Shown here piece after piece: positions 1 through 10,318 of a stretch of 62,000 nucleotides of DNA. Numbering within the stretch: the first letter of the stretch is position 1; each line of letters begins with the position of its first letter. Position numbers and translations under genes: made by a program. Source of the DNA: Acanthaster planci. Taxonomy: Eukaryota; Echinodermata; Asteroidea; Valvatida; Acanthasteridae. The notes below the pieces were generated by a model. It saw only the letters and a program-made list of their open reading frames with translations. It did not search any database and was not told the DNA's origin. The stretch lies in NCBI RefSeq assembly GCF_001949145.1, contig NW_019091540.1, positions 351,987-413,986 on the forward strand, read 5' to 3'.

Positions 1-253
1 TAGGCCCCACAACAGTCCATTCAAAAAGTGGAGACTCGGCGAAAATGCCTTCTGTGAAACCCGTTTTGCGTGTATGGATCATTCACCCCATCAACAGTCA
101 AACCCCCAATGTATTACTTTGGGCAATTTTCCAATTTGTAGAAATCTGTGAAATTTTGGTTTCGATTTAGGCCACTGTTTACTACAGCGATTAACTGCCG
201 AGAAGGCATTTTCGCTGAGTCTCCACTTTTTGAATGGATTGCTGTGGGGCTTA
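1..253. repeat. Foldback (hairpin) element, MITE-like
   Basis: Bases 1-54 and 201-253 are inverted copies of each other with only a few mismatches; both arms contain the block AAAAAGTGGAGACTC or its complement. About 145 bases separate the arms. This is the layout of a non-autonomous terminal-inverted-repeat element. The left end coincides with the window edge, so a target-site duplication cannot be checked and the family is not assigned. Confidence 0.75.
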
Positions 254-299
254 GGGTATGGAAGGAGTGCAGTAGACTGGCCCCCGGTCTGGGGCTACG

Positions 300-650
300 T
301 CTGTTGCAACTATAGTTGAGACAATCCCAACTGTAGTACTACAGTTGGGCTGGCCTAACTATTGTTGACCAGTTTCTGTAAAGATTTTCTCAACCTTATC
401 CAATTTTGTGCATCTTACACTTTACACAATCTAAAATATCACACTTCATCTATGACATGACACTGTCTGGTCCGGTCCAAGTGCAGCACAGGTACCCCCA
501 GAACTGTGGGGTCCAACGTCCGTGTTTGTAGGAGCAGGACGGACATCAGACCCCACAGTTCTGGGGGTACTGTGGTGTACTTGGACTGGACCAACTATAA
601 CACTCTAGTTGGGACAGTCCTAACTATAGTTGGGACTGATGTTATAGTTC
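300..650. repeat. Nested palindromic element
   Basis: The inner arms 473-531 and 540-592 are inverted copies around a short loop and share the block CCCCCAGAACTGTGGGG. Outside them, the CAACTATAGTTG-rich segments near 306-370 and 592-640 are also related in inverted orientation. A perfect 24-bp palindrome sits at 326-349. The nesting suggests one foldback transposon or two inserted into each other. No coding capacity is present. Confidence 0.65.
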
Positions 651-653
651 GGG

Positions 654-1300
654 CGTAACAACATCCTGTCATGCATGTGGCAATGCACAAACTTCCCGGT
701 CATGCTGGTGTCATGAGCATTCCATTAGGACTTGAGTTAGACACAGCATGACACACGTAGGCCTTCTCAGACCCTAACGTTAGGCCGAAGTCATTCTCAT
801 GGCCTACATGACTTTACTATGGCAATCATGTACCCGTACACGTTGTAACACCCTCCAAAGAGGCAAAATTCCCCTTCACGCTACTTGATGCTATGCAGAA
901 ATGCACTGAACGTTTCCACATGTTCGATTGTTAGAATTGTAAGTGAATGGCCTATTAGTGAGTAAATGTGTGACAGTTCCAGATCACTTTTCATACAACT
1001 GTGGGACCCTGTGTTTTGGACGCGATTAAGGGATCTATGTGATCATTCAATCTGTGCACAATCTGGAATCTCGTCACATAATTTGCCAACTGTTCTGCCA
1101 TCAGGTCGTATCAATTTTTCTTTCCAATTTGAGTTGTGGAAGATTGTTTTGAAACATTAGAGAACCTGCCAAAAGTAGGGGGGGGGGCACTTGTCCCTCG
1201 ACCCCCCCCCCAATAGTTGAGAATAGACTTGTTGGCTAGTTGAAGCAGATGTATCACCTTTCACGGTTCATTTGTCTTTCCGACTTTCTGTACACAACAG
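654..1300. other. Non-coding, probably end of FAH intron 1
   Basis: No supported exon. A run of G (about 1180-1188) and a run of C (about 1202-1211) lie 13 bases apart and could pair as a hairpin. A small ORF at 966-1160 contains His-Asn-Leu-Pro, as the FAH N-terminus does, but nothing around it matches and it lacks a donor in the right place, so it was not accepted as FAH exon 1. Confidence 0.4.
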
Positions 1301-1411
1301 CCAGTGCATCGGATTGGAGTTGCTATTGGAGACCAAGTGTTGGACCTCTCGGTCGTCAAGGAGCTCTTCCGTGGACCACACCTGACGGACTGCAGGGATG
1401 CATTTGACAAG
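1301..1411 (+). CDS. FAH: FAH exon 2
   Basis: Reads [17 protein letters not shown], the start of the N-terminal SH3-like domain. The acceptor is ACACAACAG and the donor AAG|GTAGGA. It begins in phase 0, where human exon 2 begins (after residue 27), and ends in phase 0. Confidence 0.93.
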
Positions 1412-4400
1412 GTAGGAAGTGGGCATGATTCTGTGGGTAGGGACGACATGCACAGCTTTCCGCCCACTTTAAAACGATGGGCTAAATGCGCCTTACTGGA
1501 GCTTGAACTTTATTGAGGTGCATTCGTTATGACAGCGCTGAAAGGATTGGCTGATTCACATAGTCACAGCACATGTATTGTATTTCAAATAACTTTTGCA
1601 TTATTCTTCATACATATTTATGAGAAAGCCAAATTCTCAGTGGTCCATTCCTCACCAGGTACCAATTGCTACTGGCATGCAAACAAGGATCCATGCTCAA
1701 GTCATGTATGCAAATGTAATAAACTGTTTCACTGCTGACCATGGGAGCAGTTTACTTTGCTTCTTGGAAAAGCATCAGTTTGAGGTACACATGTGCAAGC
1801 AGCACTTGGAAGATGGCATCATTTTTAAATATTGATCAGTGTGTTTAATGAAGCCTGAATGGCAACTGAATATGTATGATGCATAGTAAAACAAATCTAA
1901 CACGGTTTATGTTGGGTGAACAGTCAGTCTGTCCTCAGTATTGAAGGTTGACTGACTAATTCCTTCACCTTTGCCTTGGGAAACATGTGGTCAACTACCT
2001 TCAGGCTTTGTTGTAATTCTTTCAAAGATTGAAGAATTGCTTCCCAGCCTTCAGCTTGCACCACATCACACGATATCTCAGCACGGTGCCGATGAAACTA
2101 ATGATGTAAATGTGTTTGCTTGTTTTGGGTTTTTGAACTGCCTTATGCCAGCCTGTCCTGAATGATCTGATGGCGTTGGGTCCACCTGCCTGGAAGGAGG
2201 CACGACAGACACTGCAGAGAATCTTGTCAGCCGACGAGGCAGTGCTCAGGGATAATGCCGACCTCAGAGCAAAGTAAATTCCAATTCTTTGGGGCTTGTC
2301 CAAGTCTCTGCTTCACCTCAAATTATCCTTCCCCTCCAACTTCAGAGGTTGTACCTCAGTAAAAAGTCATGTTTTGCTTAAGAGGAATGGCACTGCCAGA
2401 ATTCATATCAGATCATGTAATCTGTTAAATTGGATAGTGGCAGACAATTCTTGGTTTCATGCCTCACAACCGGTTCTTTTAAAGGTTGCCTATAAGCATT
2501 TTGATGTGACTAATCTCAAATTCTTAATTACATGTATTTAGCAGCGTTATGTTAATTTGCATTGGACTTTCACTCCGTTGCTTTCATTTTTATTTTTTTC
2601 GAGTTCCCCAATTCAAAAGTTAACCTCACTTTCAATTTAGTATGGCTGACTTGTGAATGAGGCCAATTCTGATCATCAGATTAGCCGCCAGTGGGCATAG
2701 TTCATCTATGTTCCTCTTCACTTTGACATATTAGGAACTCCAAACCCTGAGATGAACCTGTTCGTTTTGTAGTTTTCACTTTTGAAACAATACAGTCATT
2801 TGCAAAAGTTTAAGACCACCCATACAAAATGCAGTAACTCAAAAAGAAAACCAAACTTTAGCAAATAAATCTCTGAAACTTACATTTATTTGAACGTGTG
2901 GGAAAATCTGTAAAAGGATTTGGAATTTTTTTAATGTATAAATGTCCCACTCTTTAGTCTAACTTAAAGTGTTTCCAGTAATTCAAGACTTAAAATTCAG
3001 TGTGTTTCTTTAAAAGCCTTGCGTTGGCCAAAGTGCCCCCAAATACATGATACCCGTCATTAGACATGAAGTTGGTGTGGGCAAAGTTTGAAAGCCGGTC
3101 AGACTGACGGCTGTAAAAACTGCTTTCATTTCAGAGCTTTTGTGGCCCAGAGTTCAGCCATCATGCATCTGCCGGTCAAGATTGGGGACTACACAGATTT
3201 CTACTCGTCCGTCTTCCACGCCACCAACGTGGGCATCATGTTCCGTGGTAAAGAAAACGCCCTCATGCCGAACTGGTGAGTGGAATACCGAGATACATCA
3301 CACTTCAGAGATTTCCCCTCCCCCTGCACAGAAAGACTTGACAAAGATGGAGTTTGCTTGTTTCAACGCTGGCCAAACTCATGCACGCTGCTTTTTGGAT
3401 CCTTCCTTGTCAAGCAAATTAAGAACAGAAATACAGCAAGTTCTTAAGTAGGGGCTCCTTTCATAATTGAAACATTTTCAATTAACAGACACCTCAGGTG
3501 AGTATCTGTGGACTTCTTTGATCAGTACAATGTTAAATTTGTTATTAATGTTGACACAGCAAAAGAAAATAAGTGAATCTTGTTCTTTCTTGATAGGAAG
3601 CATCTTCCTGTTGGTTACCATGGTCGCGCATCATCGGTGGTGGTTTCTGGCACGCCAATCAGGCGTCCCTGCGGTCAGACAAGGACAGATGACAGTAAGG
3701 CTACTTTGACACGTTTCGTGCTGCCAACCATCATTAGCATCGTTATTGGTTGAAAACAGCCTCCATAATTTGGCCTCATGAAGAAAAACAAGCAGAAAAA
3801 TTTTATGCTAATTGTTAAACTCACAGAGTAAGGTCATCAATATTTTGTGAATCAATAGTGAAGTTGTGATTCAAATTTCAAGTAAACTGCGCAAAGTGAA
3901 GCTTGCTGGGCGCATCCATATTTGTACACAAACCCATGGAGATCTCAAAATTTTGTTTGGCTTTTATACGTTTTTTGCACATCTGGGTTCGTTTTTGTGT
4001 TGACAAAGCTGATATGCCATAAACCTATTCAAACACACTATCATTAAGTAAGCATTTCATTTTGCTCAGCTCAAACAAGACAGACATGCCCATATGCACT
4101 CCAGATATATATTTTGCTTGGGCTTTTTAACGTCATATTACTGATAGAAAACACACTTGTGCATTTTAAGTTTCAAATATTATACTTCCATGCTGCATTT
4201 TAGAGTACATCATTCAGAATGCATTCCATCCTATTTTACTGTGTTCTACAAACACGCACATGAATTAACATGTCTGTGCTCAGGATGACATCAAAGCTTC
4301 TCCTTGCGGGGACTGAGGAATTAGTGATCTAATCATTTAATTTGGCTAGATGGGTTGTCTTTAAACCAGCTGCATCAGTGAGTGATTGCTAAGCAACCAA

Positions 4401-7262
4401 TGTTGACAGCTGCATCATCTTTCTCCTTTATCACTCTTCCCTTCAGGCCAGTCTCCAGTTTTTGGTCCTTGCAAATTGATGGACTTTGAACTGGAAATGG
4501 TAAGATATGAGTCATACGTTGTTCCCACAAATGCACCGTCTGCCAAGAGCGGATAAATTCAAACGTTCAGAGTTGTTTTGACATTGTTGTTTGTTAAGAA
4601 AGATGCTAATGCCACAGCAGTACTTGTGTTCATGATCGGCTTGCAGGTGGGCCTTGGGGAGCACTGTTGAGGGGCAAATTTTAATAGGCAGGAAAAATTG
4701 GATCGAGTTAGGAGTTTTCGGTCTCTCCACACAAGTTTTTGTTCCCACAGTCACTGCTATAACCGTGTGGTCCTTACAGAACAGAACAAAGATGCTCTCC
4801 ATTATATGGACACCCATTAATAAACGAATACATGCATAATGGAAGACTATTGAAGGGTGTTCAAAGTGAAGTTGGTCAAAGAACAGTGGAAACTTCTGCA
4901 GCCCATTAACCATTCTTTTTTCTCTCTCATTGGTCGGCAATCAATGGCAAACTGTTGTGAATGTCAGAAGCATAATTTTATTTCAATGCCGAGAGCCGTA
5001 TGTGTTTATTTCCTTTTCCAGGCATTCTTCACTGGTCCTGGCAACAAACTGGGTGAACCCATCCCTATCAGCAAGGCCCAGGATCACATCTTCGGCATGG
5101 TGGTCGTGAACGACTGGAGCGGTCAGTGTCGACAGGCGTCATTTTCAAAGTTGTGTCCAGTTGGGCTTGCGCACGCCCAGATTTATACATGTTTGGGGCA
5201 TAAATTGCCGAGCACATGGGACTAATTAATGCTGGAATGTACAGTTTCTTCATTCTTACCGGCACCCAGTTGAAATGATTCCTATCGACTTGTCTCTCCT
5301 TTGCCAGTGAGGGGGTGCTTCAAGTTGTGCGTGCATAGTGCCTTCAGCCCCAGTATTAGAGGCTACACACAGAAACAAATACAAGCCAACTATTGTAAGA
5401 TTTCCTGTCACCATTGCCGATTGCATTTTGAGTTGTTTACCTTGGATTCTCTATGTTTTTAGCCCGTGACATCCAGAAGTGGGAGTACGTACCTCTGGGT
5501 CCCTTCTTGGGCAAGAACCTGGGGACCACCATTTCCCCCTGGGTGGTGACCATGGAAGCACTTGCCCCCTTCATTGTGACAAACCACACACAGGTCAGTG
5601 GAACATTGCAAGGCCCCTTTGTCACAAACACGTCATAGAAATTACTTTGGCGGTGAGGATTCATTCACACTTTTATTTTGCATAAAACATTGAAATTGCA
5701 GTTGTGGTGAAGTCTGTAACAAATCAATTTACAAGTCTGTCACAATCAGATCTGTGATCAGATGCAAATCAAATCATAAATCATATCACGATTCGGGCCA
5801 GTAATGAAATCACGTGTTGATTCATAAGTGATGGGGAATAGGTATGTAACGAAGCATAAATAGTAAGAAAGGAATGCTTCTGTGTCATTTGATTTTAGGA
5901 CTGTGAATAAGAAATGAGACAGGAAACAATAGCTAGTAATGAAGTAGTCTTCTTTGAAGTTTTTCATCTAGTCAACAACATCTTATTAACCAAATCTTCC
6001 AGGACCCCAAGCCTCTTCCGTATCTTCAGCACGAGGACAACTTCAACTTTGACATCAACCTAACAGCTGCGATCTCTGCTGAGGGGACCAACGGACCGGC
6101 GGTGGTCAGCCGCACCAACTTCAAGGTGAGGCCCAGTGGCTCTCTTAGTCGGCCCGATTGCTTGGACTTTCGTGGGGATATTTTTGTGAACGCTTTTGCT
6201 TCATGCAAGGATGCTCTTTGTTGTAATTTCTTTCTTCAAAAAATCAGTCTCCTTACTCATTAGGCCGTACAAATTTAGTATTTTAAATTTCATGTTTAGT
6301 GTTTCCTATTTTGATTTATGTTGTCTGTGGTTTGATTTACTGCCCCCGGCCCAATGTCATAGTTATATATTGAGTGTTTACTGTTTTATATATTGACTGC
6401 CTTTGCTGTAGTATATGTACTGGACTATGAAACAGCAGCTGGCCCACCATTCTGTGACAGGGTGTAATATGCAACCAGGAGATCTTCTGGCCTCTGGCAC
6501 CATCAGTGGTCCAGTAAGTACAACGTCATCCAAACTACACATCATCTTCCCAGGGAACTTACTTTTCCCACATGAGTTATCACTGGGTAGACAGCGTTAC
6601 TCCGAAACTTTAAGTCAGATTTTTTAATATGTGTCTTCTTAAAGACCGATGACTCACTTGGCTGCATGCTGGAACTGTGCTGGAAAGGCACCAGGGAAGT
6701 GGATCTCGGCAACGGAATCAAACGCAAATTCCTGAAGGATGGAGATGAAGTTATCCTCACAGGTAGCATTATGGATTGTGAAATTTTTGGGGGGGGGGTA
6801 CAAATTGGTGTAACCTTTGCAGCTCGTAAGTTTGACTTTTTTCATTTCAAGTTATAAGTGGTGCGAATTGTGGATGATTGGTGCCACATTCAAGGAAAAA
6901 CTGCTAATTTGGTAGATAAAAATGAACAGAATTAAAATACTGATTCAAATTCCAGTGAAGTGCAAAGTGCAGCTCCTTTCAGTGCTATTCCAGTGGGCAA
7001 AACTGGATTCAGGTTTGATTCTTGAGCTTAACACTTTAGCCTTCGACATTTAGGAATCCGGTTTTCCTGTGCCGTGTTCTTGTCCTCATATCACAGTGCC
7101 AGGATTGCTTAAATCATCCTGTAGATTCAGACCTTTGTAACAGCCTCCATGCCACGCCTCCGTGTTCATTTTTCCACAGGTTATTGTCAGGGAGATGGCT
7201 ACCGTGTCGGCTTTGGGTCCTGCACGGGCAAACTACTACCAGCAGTCAACCCCTACCAGTAA
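1301..7262 (+). CDS. FAH: Fumarylacetoacetase (FAH), exons 2-12
   Basis: Fumarylacetoacetate hydrolase catalyses the last step of tyrosine/phenylalanine catabolism, splitting 4-fumarylacetoacetate into fumarate and acetoacetate in the cytosol. Eleven exons (1301-1411, 2152-2273, 3135-3275, 3597-3694, 4447-4499, 5022-5121, 5463-5593, 6003-6125, 6412-6513, 6645-6762, 7180-7262) join in frame to 393 residues plus TAA, colinear with human FAH from residue 28 to the end (419 aa). Seen in sequence: DYTDFYSS...HATNVG (metal Asp126 and catalytic His133 equivalents), [17 protein letters not shown] (Glu199/Glu201), [13 protein letters not shown] (Asp233) and DGDEV (Glu364). The first exon, about 27 codons, is not in the window, so the gene is 5'-incomplete here, not broken. 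Every intron is GT-AG and all phases close. Identity is secure. Confidence 0.97.
2152..2273 (+). CDS. FAH: FAH exon 3
   Basis: Encodes the segment with GPPAWKEAR, corresponding to human GQAAWKEAR. Acceptor TTATGCCAG, donor AAA|GTAAAT; ends in phase 2, with the split Lys completed by exon 4. Confidence 0.93.
3135..3275 (+). CDS. FAH: FAH exon 4 (metal Asp, catalytic His)
   Basis: Carries [26 protein letters not shown] and KENALMPNW. The equivalents of human Asp126, His133 and Arg142 are all present. Acceptor CATTTCAG; donor CTG|GTGAGT in phase 2. Confidence 0.96.
3597..3694 (+). CDS. FAH: FAH exon 5
   Basis: Reads [19 protein letters not shown] and IRRPCGQTR, a near-invariant FAH block. Acceptor CTTGATAG; donor ACA|GTAAGG; ends in phase 1. 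Confidence 0.95.
4447..4499 (+). CDS. FAH: FAH exon 6 (metal ligands ELEM)
   Basis: A short exon encoding [14 protein letters not shown]; the two Glu residues match the metal ligands Glu199 and Glu201. Acceptor CCCTTCAG; donor ATG|GTAAGA; ends in phase 0. Confidence 0.95.
5022..5121 (+). CDS. FAH: FAH exon 7
   Basis: Encodes [18 protein letters not shown] and [11 protein letters not shown]. The Asp is the Asp233 metal-ligand equivalent. Acceptor CCTTTTCCAG; donor GCG|GTCAGT; ends in phase 1. Confidence 0.95.
5463..5593 (+). CDS. FAH: FAH exon 8
   Basis: Encodes [17 protein letters not shown] and [13 protein letters not shown], strongly conserved with human FAH. Acceptor GTTTTTAG; donor CAG|GTCAGT; ends in phase 0. 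Confidence 0.95.
6003..6125 (+). CDS. FAH: FAH exon 9
   Basis: Encodes DPKPLPYL through FDINLTAAI to SRTNFK, matching human DPRPLPYL ... CKSNFK. Acceptor TCTTCCAG; donor AAG|GTGAGG. Exactly 41 codons. Confidence 0.95.
6412..6513 (+). CDS. FAH: FAH exon 10
   Basis: Encodes [18 protein letters not shown] and [13 protein letters not shown]. Acceptor TTGCTGTAG; donor CCA|GTAAGT. Exactly 34 codons. Confidence 0.95.
6645..6762 (+). CDS. FAH: FAH exon 11 (Glu364 region)
   Basis: Encodes [19 protein letters not shown] and [12 protein letters not shown]; the DGDEV Glu corresponds to catalytic Glu364. Acceptor TTCTTAAAG; donor CAG|GTAGCA; ends in phase 1. Confidence 0.94.
7180..7262 (+). CDS. FAH: FAH exon 12, C-terminus and stop
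   Basis: Encodes [21 protein letters not shown] followed by VNPYQ and TAA. It aligns with the human C-terminus ([21 protein letters not shown]...) and is two residues longer at the end. Acceptor TTTCCACAG. Confidence 0.95.
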
Positions 7263-9932
7263 AAGAACCAACATGCTTCTGCAGTTTTGCTGTTTTTTTT
7301 CCCCCAGTAACACTGCTAGTCCAGAGCACCCTCTAGATTCTCAAGACACGATAGGAGAAGTATGCATGACTTAAAGCCCATTTATCAGCACAGGGGACCA
7401 TTGAAATGTGTAGTTGCAGTAAAGTGTTTGGGATTGTCCATAATATTATTAGTTGTCACTTATGGAGCTATGGAATATATTTGGAAGGAATGAACTTTGG
7501 AAGGCCCTTTTAGATGCTGAATTTAACTCTTGCAGGCAAAGGGATCGAAGAAAGAAATGTAGCTTTGAACAGGGCAAGCTTCCACAAACAACCCAACAAA
7601 TAGAATAATACTAGGAAAATTTCCGGGGCATTTCACACGAGAAACTAACCTGAAATACTTCCGTGGACGTGATACAAATGAGAAAATAACAAAAGAGCAA
7701 GTTTATCCTTTCCTCACCTCTAACCGGATAGTTGATACTTTATTGCAGTTGGTGCTTGCAGAAAGGTTTTTATAGATCAAACAGCATTTTATTTCTTTAT
7801 GTATTAAAAATCTGTTTTCCACCCTCCAAAATAATCTGCCAGCAACTTGTTCAAGTTGCTAGTTGTTATTTAGCATTAGAGATGCTATCATAAGTTAGAA
7901 CAGAATCACTGAAAAAAAGTGCAACTTGGAAAACTCTGCACAGTGTCTGTGCAACTGGGTATTTCCTCATTTTTCTGATTTCCTGCTGCAGTAAAAGCAA
8001 TCATTGAGTTATTTTTGGTAAGTTTGTGTCTCTTTCTACTTGCAAACATACATTTATTGAACCACAAACCTCTGATGGCTGTTTCCTTGGAAAACACGGT
8101 GGAAAGGGTGTCCCCCAGAAAAAGGTGGAAGTACATACATCTACTGTAATTTAAACATGGCAATTGACCTTGTGCCACATTCAGAAGAAAGGATTACTTC
8201 TCATCCTGTTTCAGTGCTCAGCATCCCCTTTGAACTTGAACTGTTTAGGTTAAAGGTGCATTTAGATATTTCAGTAAGGTCTAGTGATTGGACTGGAAAG
8301 TGGCACAAACTCAATTTTGATCGCTGGTCTTTACTGGGGCATGTTTGTGGATCACTAAAAATAAATAAGACGACATAAATAGCATCAAGTTAACCTTGTC
8401 CCTGTTAAATCCACTGAAGTTATGAATATAACTTACAATATATTATAATTAATATATTCTAAATGCAAGGTGACATTTTATTTTTTAAATATTTGTGCTT
8501 GCTTGCACTAATTTGGGGCACACTTTACAATGTAGTGTAAGAAATCCAGGCATTAAGATTGGATGATTTATTGTATTGCTCAACTGAAATGTTATTTTAG
8601 CCCTTTTTAGTTCTGAATTTGTGGAAGGAGTGTAAATCCACCAAGTTTTAAAGAATAATGTCCTAGAAAATTAACTATAACTTGCACAAATGTAAGAGTG
8701 CCCTGTTTTTGTTATACCCAAAAGGAAGAGATAATATACATGTATTACAATTGTTTTGCAAAAGTTTGACCTTACCAGCAAAAAGTATTGTTTAAGTTGC
8801 TACAATTTATAAACCTTTGTCTTAAAGATAAAAAATTTTTATCTCCATATTTTCATTGATGAATTTTTGTAAACTTTGGGGAAAGGGTAGTCTGTTTTCA
8901 GCAAAGCAGTTGCTCTGTCTGAATATGGGGCGGGGCTTAGTTGCCAGAGGGGAATGCGGAGGTTCCAGTGTTTTTTCAAGTTCTCTTCAAAAGACTGTTT
9001 CTCAGGTTGTGTGGTGGTTTGAATGTGAATTCATTTTCTTTCTGTCGTCTTCTTTTTTTTTTTCTTTTTAAGACTACCTGTTATACAATTCGTCTGCAGA
9101 TGATGCATGATATGAAGTGAAATTTTGGAAAGAAGTTGTTGCTTTGGGCAATAGATCTTATACCGGCACGATCGTTGAAAACTTCTTTTTCCAGATTTTA
9201 CTCAGAACACGGGGAATATACGTTCGTTGGTGTCAAGTGGACTGCAGACGGTTGGTGTACACACCAAGCTCAGTTTGTTCGGTTCTTTTTCTCTAAGTTG
9301 TAAAGTTTGCATCATGCATTTATTTTCCTCTCAATCCTTGATGTTTAGCTTTAAATGTCAGGATGTATGCCAAGAATAAAGGCAGATTTTGTTGCCTTGT
9401 TCTGCTCAGTTTTACAATGGGATAGCTGTTGAGGTATGAAACTTCATTTTACTTTGGTCTGCATTTGTTTTTTTGGTTTTTTATGTCTTCTGTATATTCT
9501 CACACATTGCACTCTCATAAATTGGTTTCATTCTCGTGCCCTGACAATAACTTGGAGTTGGAAACATCTACCTAGGCGTACCAAAACAATACCAAGAACG
9601 TGGAATCCAAATACATGTATGAAACTGCATTTGGTTGAATGTCTTCCCTCTCTTAATGTTCAGTGAGAACAAGCCAGGAAAGCAGGAAATAAAAACGATC
9701 ACTATGTTGGTCTTCATACATCTGCAGATCTTGTCTTCAGTTGCATCAGTTTTATTCCTTTATATGAGCAAAATTTAATGTTAAGTTCATGGCTGGTATT
9801 TTTTTTTATGGTGACCCCCACCCCACCCACACACTGTGGGCCATCCCCTCATACCCTGCACGTCACATCATAAAGGATCTTTTGCTCGTAACATTTTTGG
9901 CCGTGAGAATGCAATTTGTCTGAAAATTCCAG
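7263..9932. other. FAH 3' flank, no gene seen
   Basis: AT-rich non-coding sequence without a convincing exon on either strand. It should contain the FAH 3'UTR and the spacer to the next gene. Candidate polyadenylation hexamers on the + strand are ATTAAA at 7803, AATAAA at 8360 and AATAAA at 9375. Confidence 0.5.
8360..8365 (+). terminator. Candidate FAH poly(A) signal AATAAA
   Basis: First AATAAA downstream of the FAH stop on the coding strand, within AAAAATAAATAAG; it would give a 3'UTR of about 1.1 kb. Alternatives exist at 7803 (ATTAAA) and 9375 (AATAAA), so the choice is uncertain. Confidence 0.3.
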
Positions 9933-9952
9933 TAGAGCTATATATAGCTCTA
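9933..9952. promoter_or_regulatory. 20-bp perfect palindrome with TATA core
   Basis: TAGAGCTATATATAGCTCTA is its own reverse complement. It lies about 340 bases upstream of the ATG of the coiled-coil gene and directly before an X-box-like motif. It could be a dyad binding site, contain a TATA box, or be chance. Confidence 0.4.
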
Positions 9953-9956
9953 TGGA

Positions 9957-9970
9957 ATAACCATAGTAAC
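9957..9970 (+). promoter_or_regulatory. Candidate RFX X-box
   Basis: ATAACCATAGTAAC fits 13 of 14 positions of the RFX/DAF-19 X-box consensus GTHNYYATRRNAAC; only the first base differs. It lies about 320 bases upstream of the predicted start of the 467-aa coiled-coil gene, a typical distance for X-boxes of ciliary genes. The match is seen; function is inferred. Confidence 0.4.
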
Positions 9971-10288
9971 CTTTGTCTTCTGTTAGCGTCTTTGCGATTG
10001 GCTAAAAGTTCGCGTTGGCTGGAGGATGTCAACAGAGGGCGCCGTGTAAAATAACAAAAGCGTGCAAAGTTGGTCAATGGTTGCTACCTTGCACTACACG
10101 CTGCGTGCAAAGTAGGCCTACATCATCTACGTTATACGTACAGACTAACTAGCGTAGCGTTGCACAGACGCGCTAGACGTAAACAAACCTCTTAAGACGG
10201 ACGAGAACCGAATTCGAGTGTTGCTGCTAGATCTTAGAAGAAAAAACTAAGATATTTTCACTTACGTCTCACGAGAAAGTTGCTCAGC

Positions 10289-10318
10289 ATGTCTTCAAGA
10301 GACTGGGAATACAACCTG
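10289..10318 (+). CDS. Coiled-coil gene exon 1, start codon, GC donor
   Basis: ATG opens MSSRDWEYNL and is followed by CTG|GCAAGTGC, a donor of the rare GC-AG class whose remaining positions fit the consensus. It ends in phase 0, as exon 2 requires. Without a GC donor this reading frame stops after five more codons. The call rests on phase, donor and spacing, so it is tentative. Confidence 0.55.

Larger units (their letters stand above)
1412..7179 (+). other. FAH: FAH introns
   Basis: Introns 1412-2151, 2274-3134, 3276-3596, 3695-4446, 4500-5021, 5122-5462, 5594-6002, 6126-6411, 6514-6644 and 6763-7179, all GT-AG. In intron 3, TACAGTCATTTGCAAAAG followed by TTTAAGACCACCC (2791-2822) has the look of a Tc1/mariner terminus (TA then CAGT...), but no partner repeat was found. 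The rest shows nothing of note. Confidence 0.7.

Noticed and set aside
966-1160. Small ORF with HNLP as possible FAH exon 1
   Set aside because: Only four residues resemble the FAH N-terminus. The spacing to the start codon is wrong and there is no phase-0 donor after an RGD-like end.
2791-2822. Tc1/mariner-like terminus in FAH intron 3
   Set aside because: Only one end is visible; no inverted partner was found nearby, so a mobile element was not called.
4512-4940. 142-codon open frame on the minus strand within a FAH intron
   Set aside because: Opposite strand to FAH, no motif, no splice context; probably chance.
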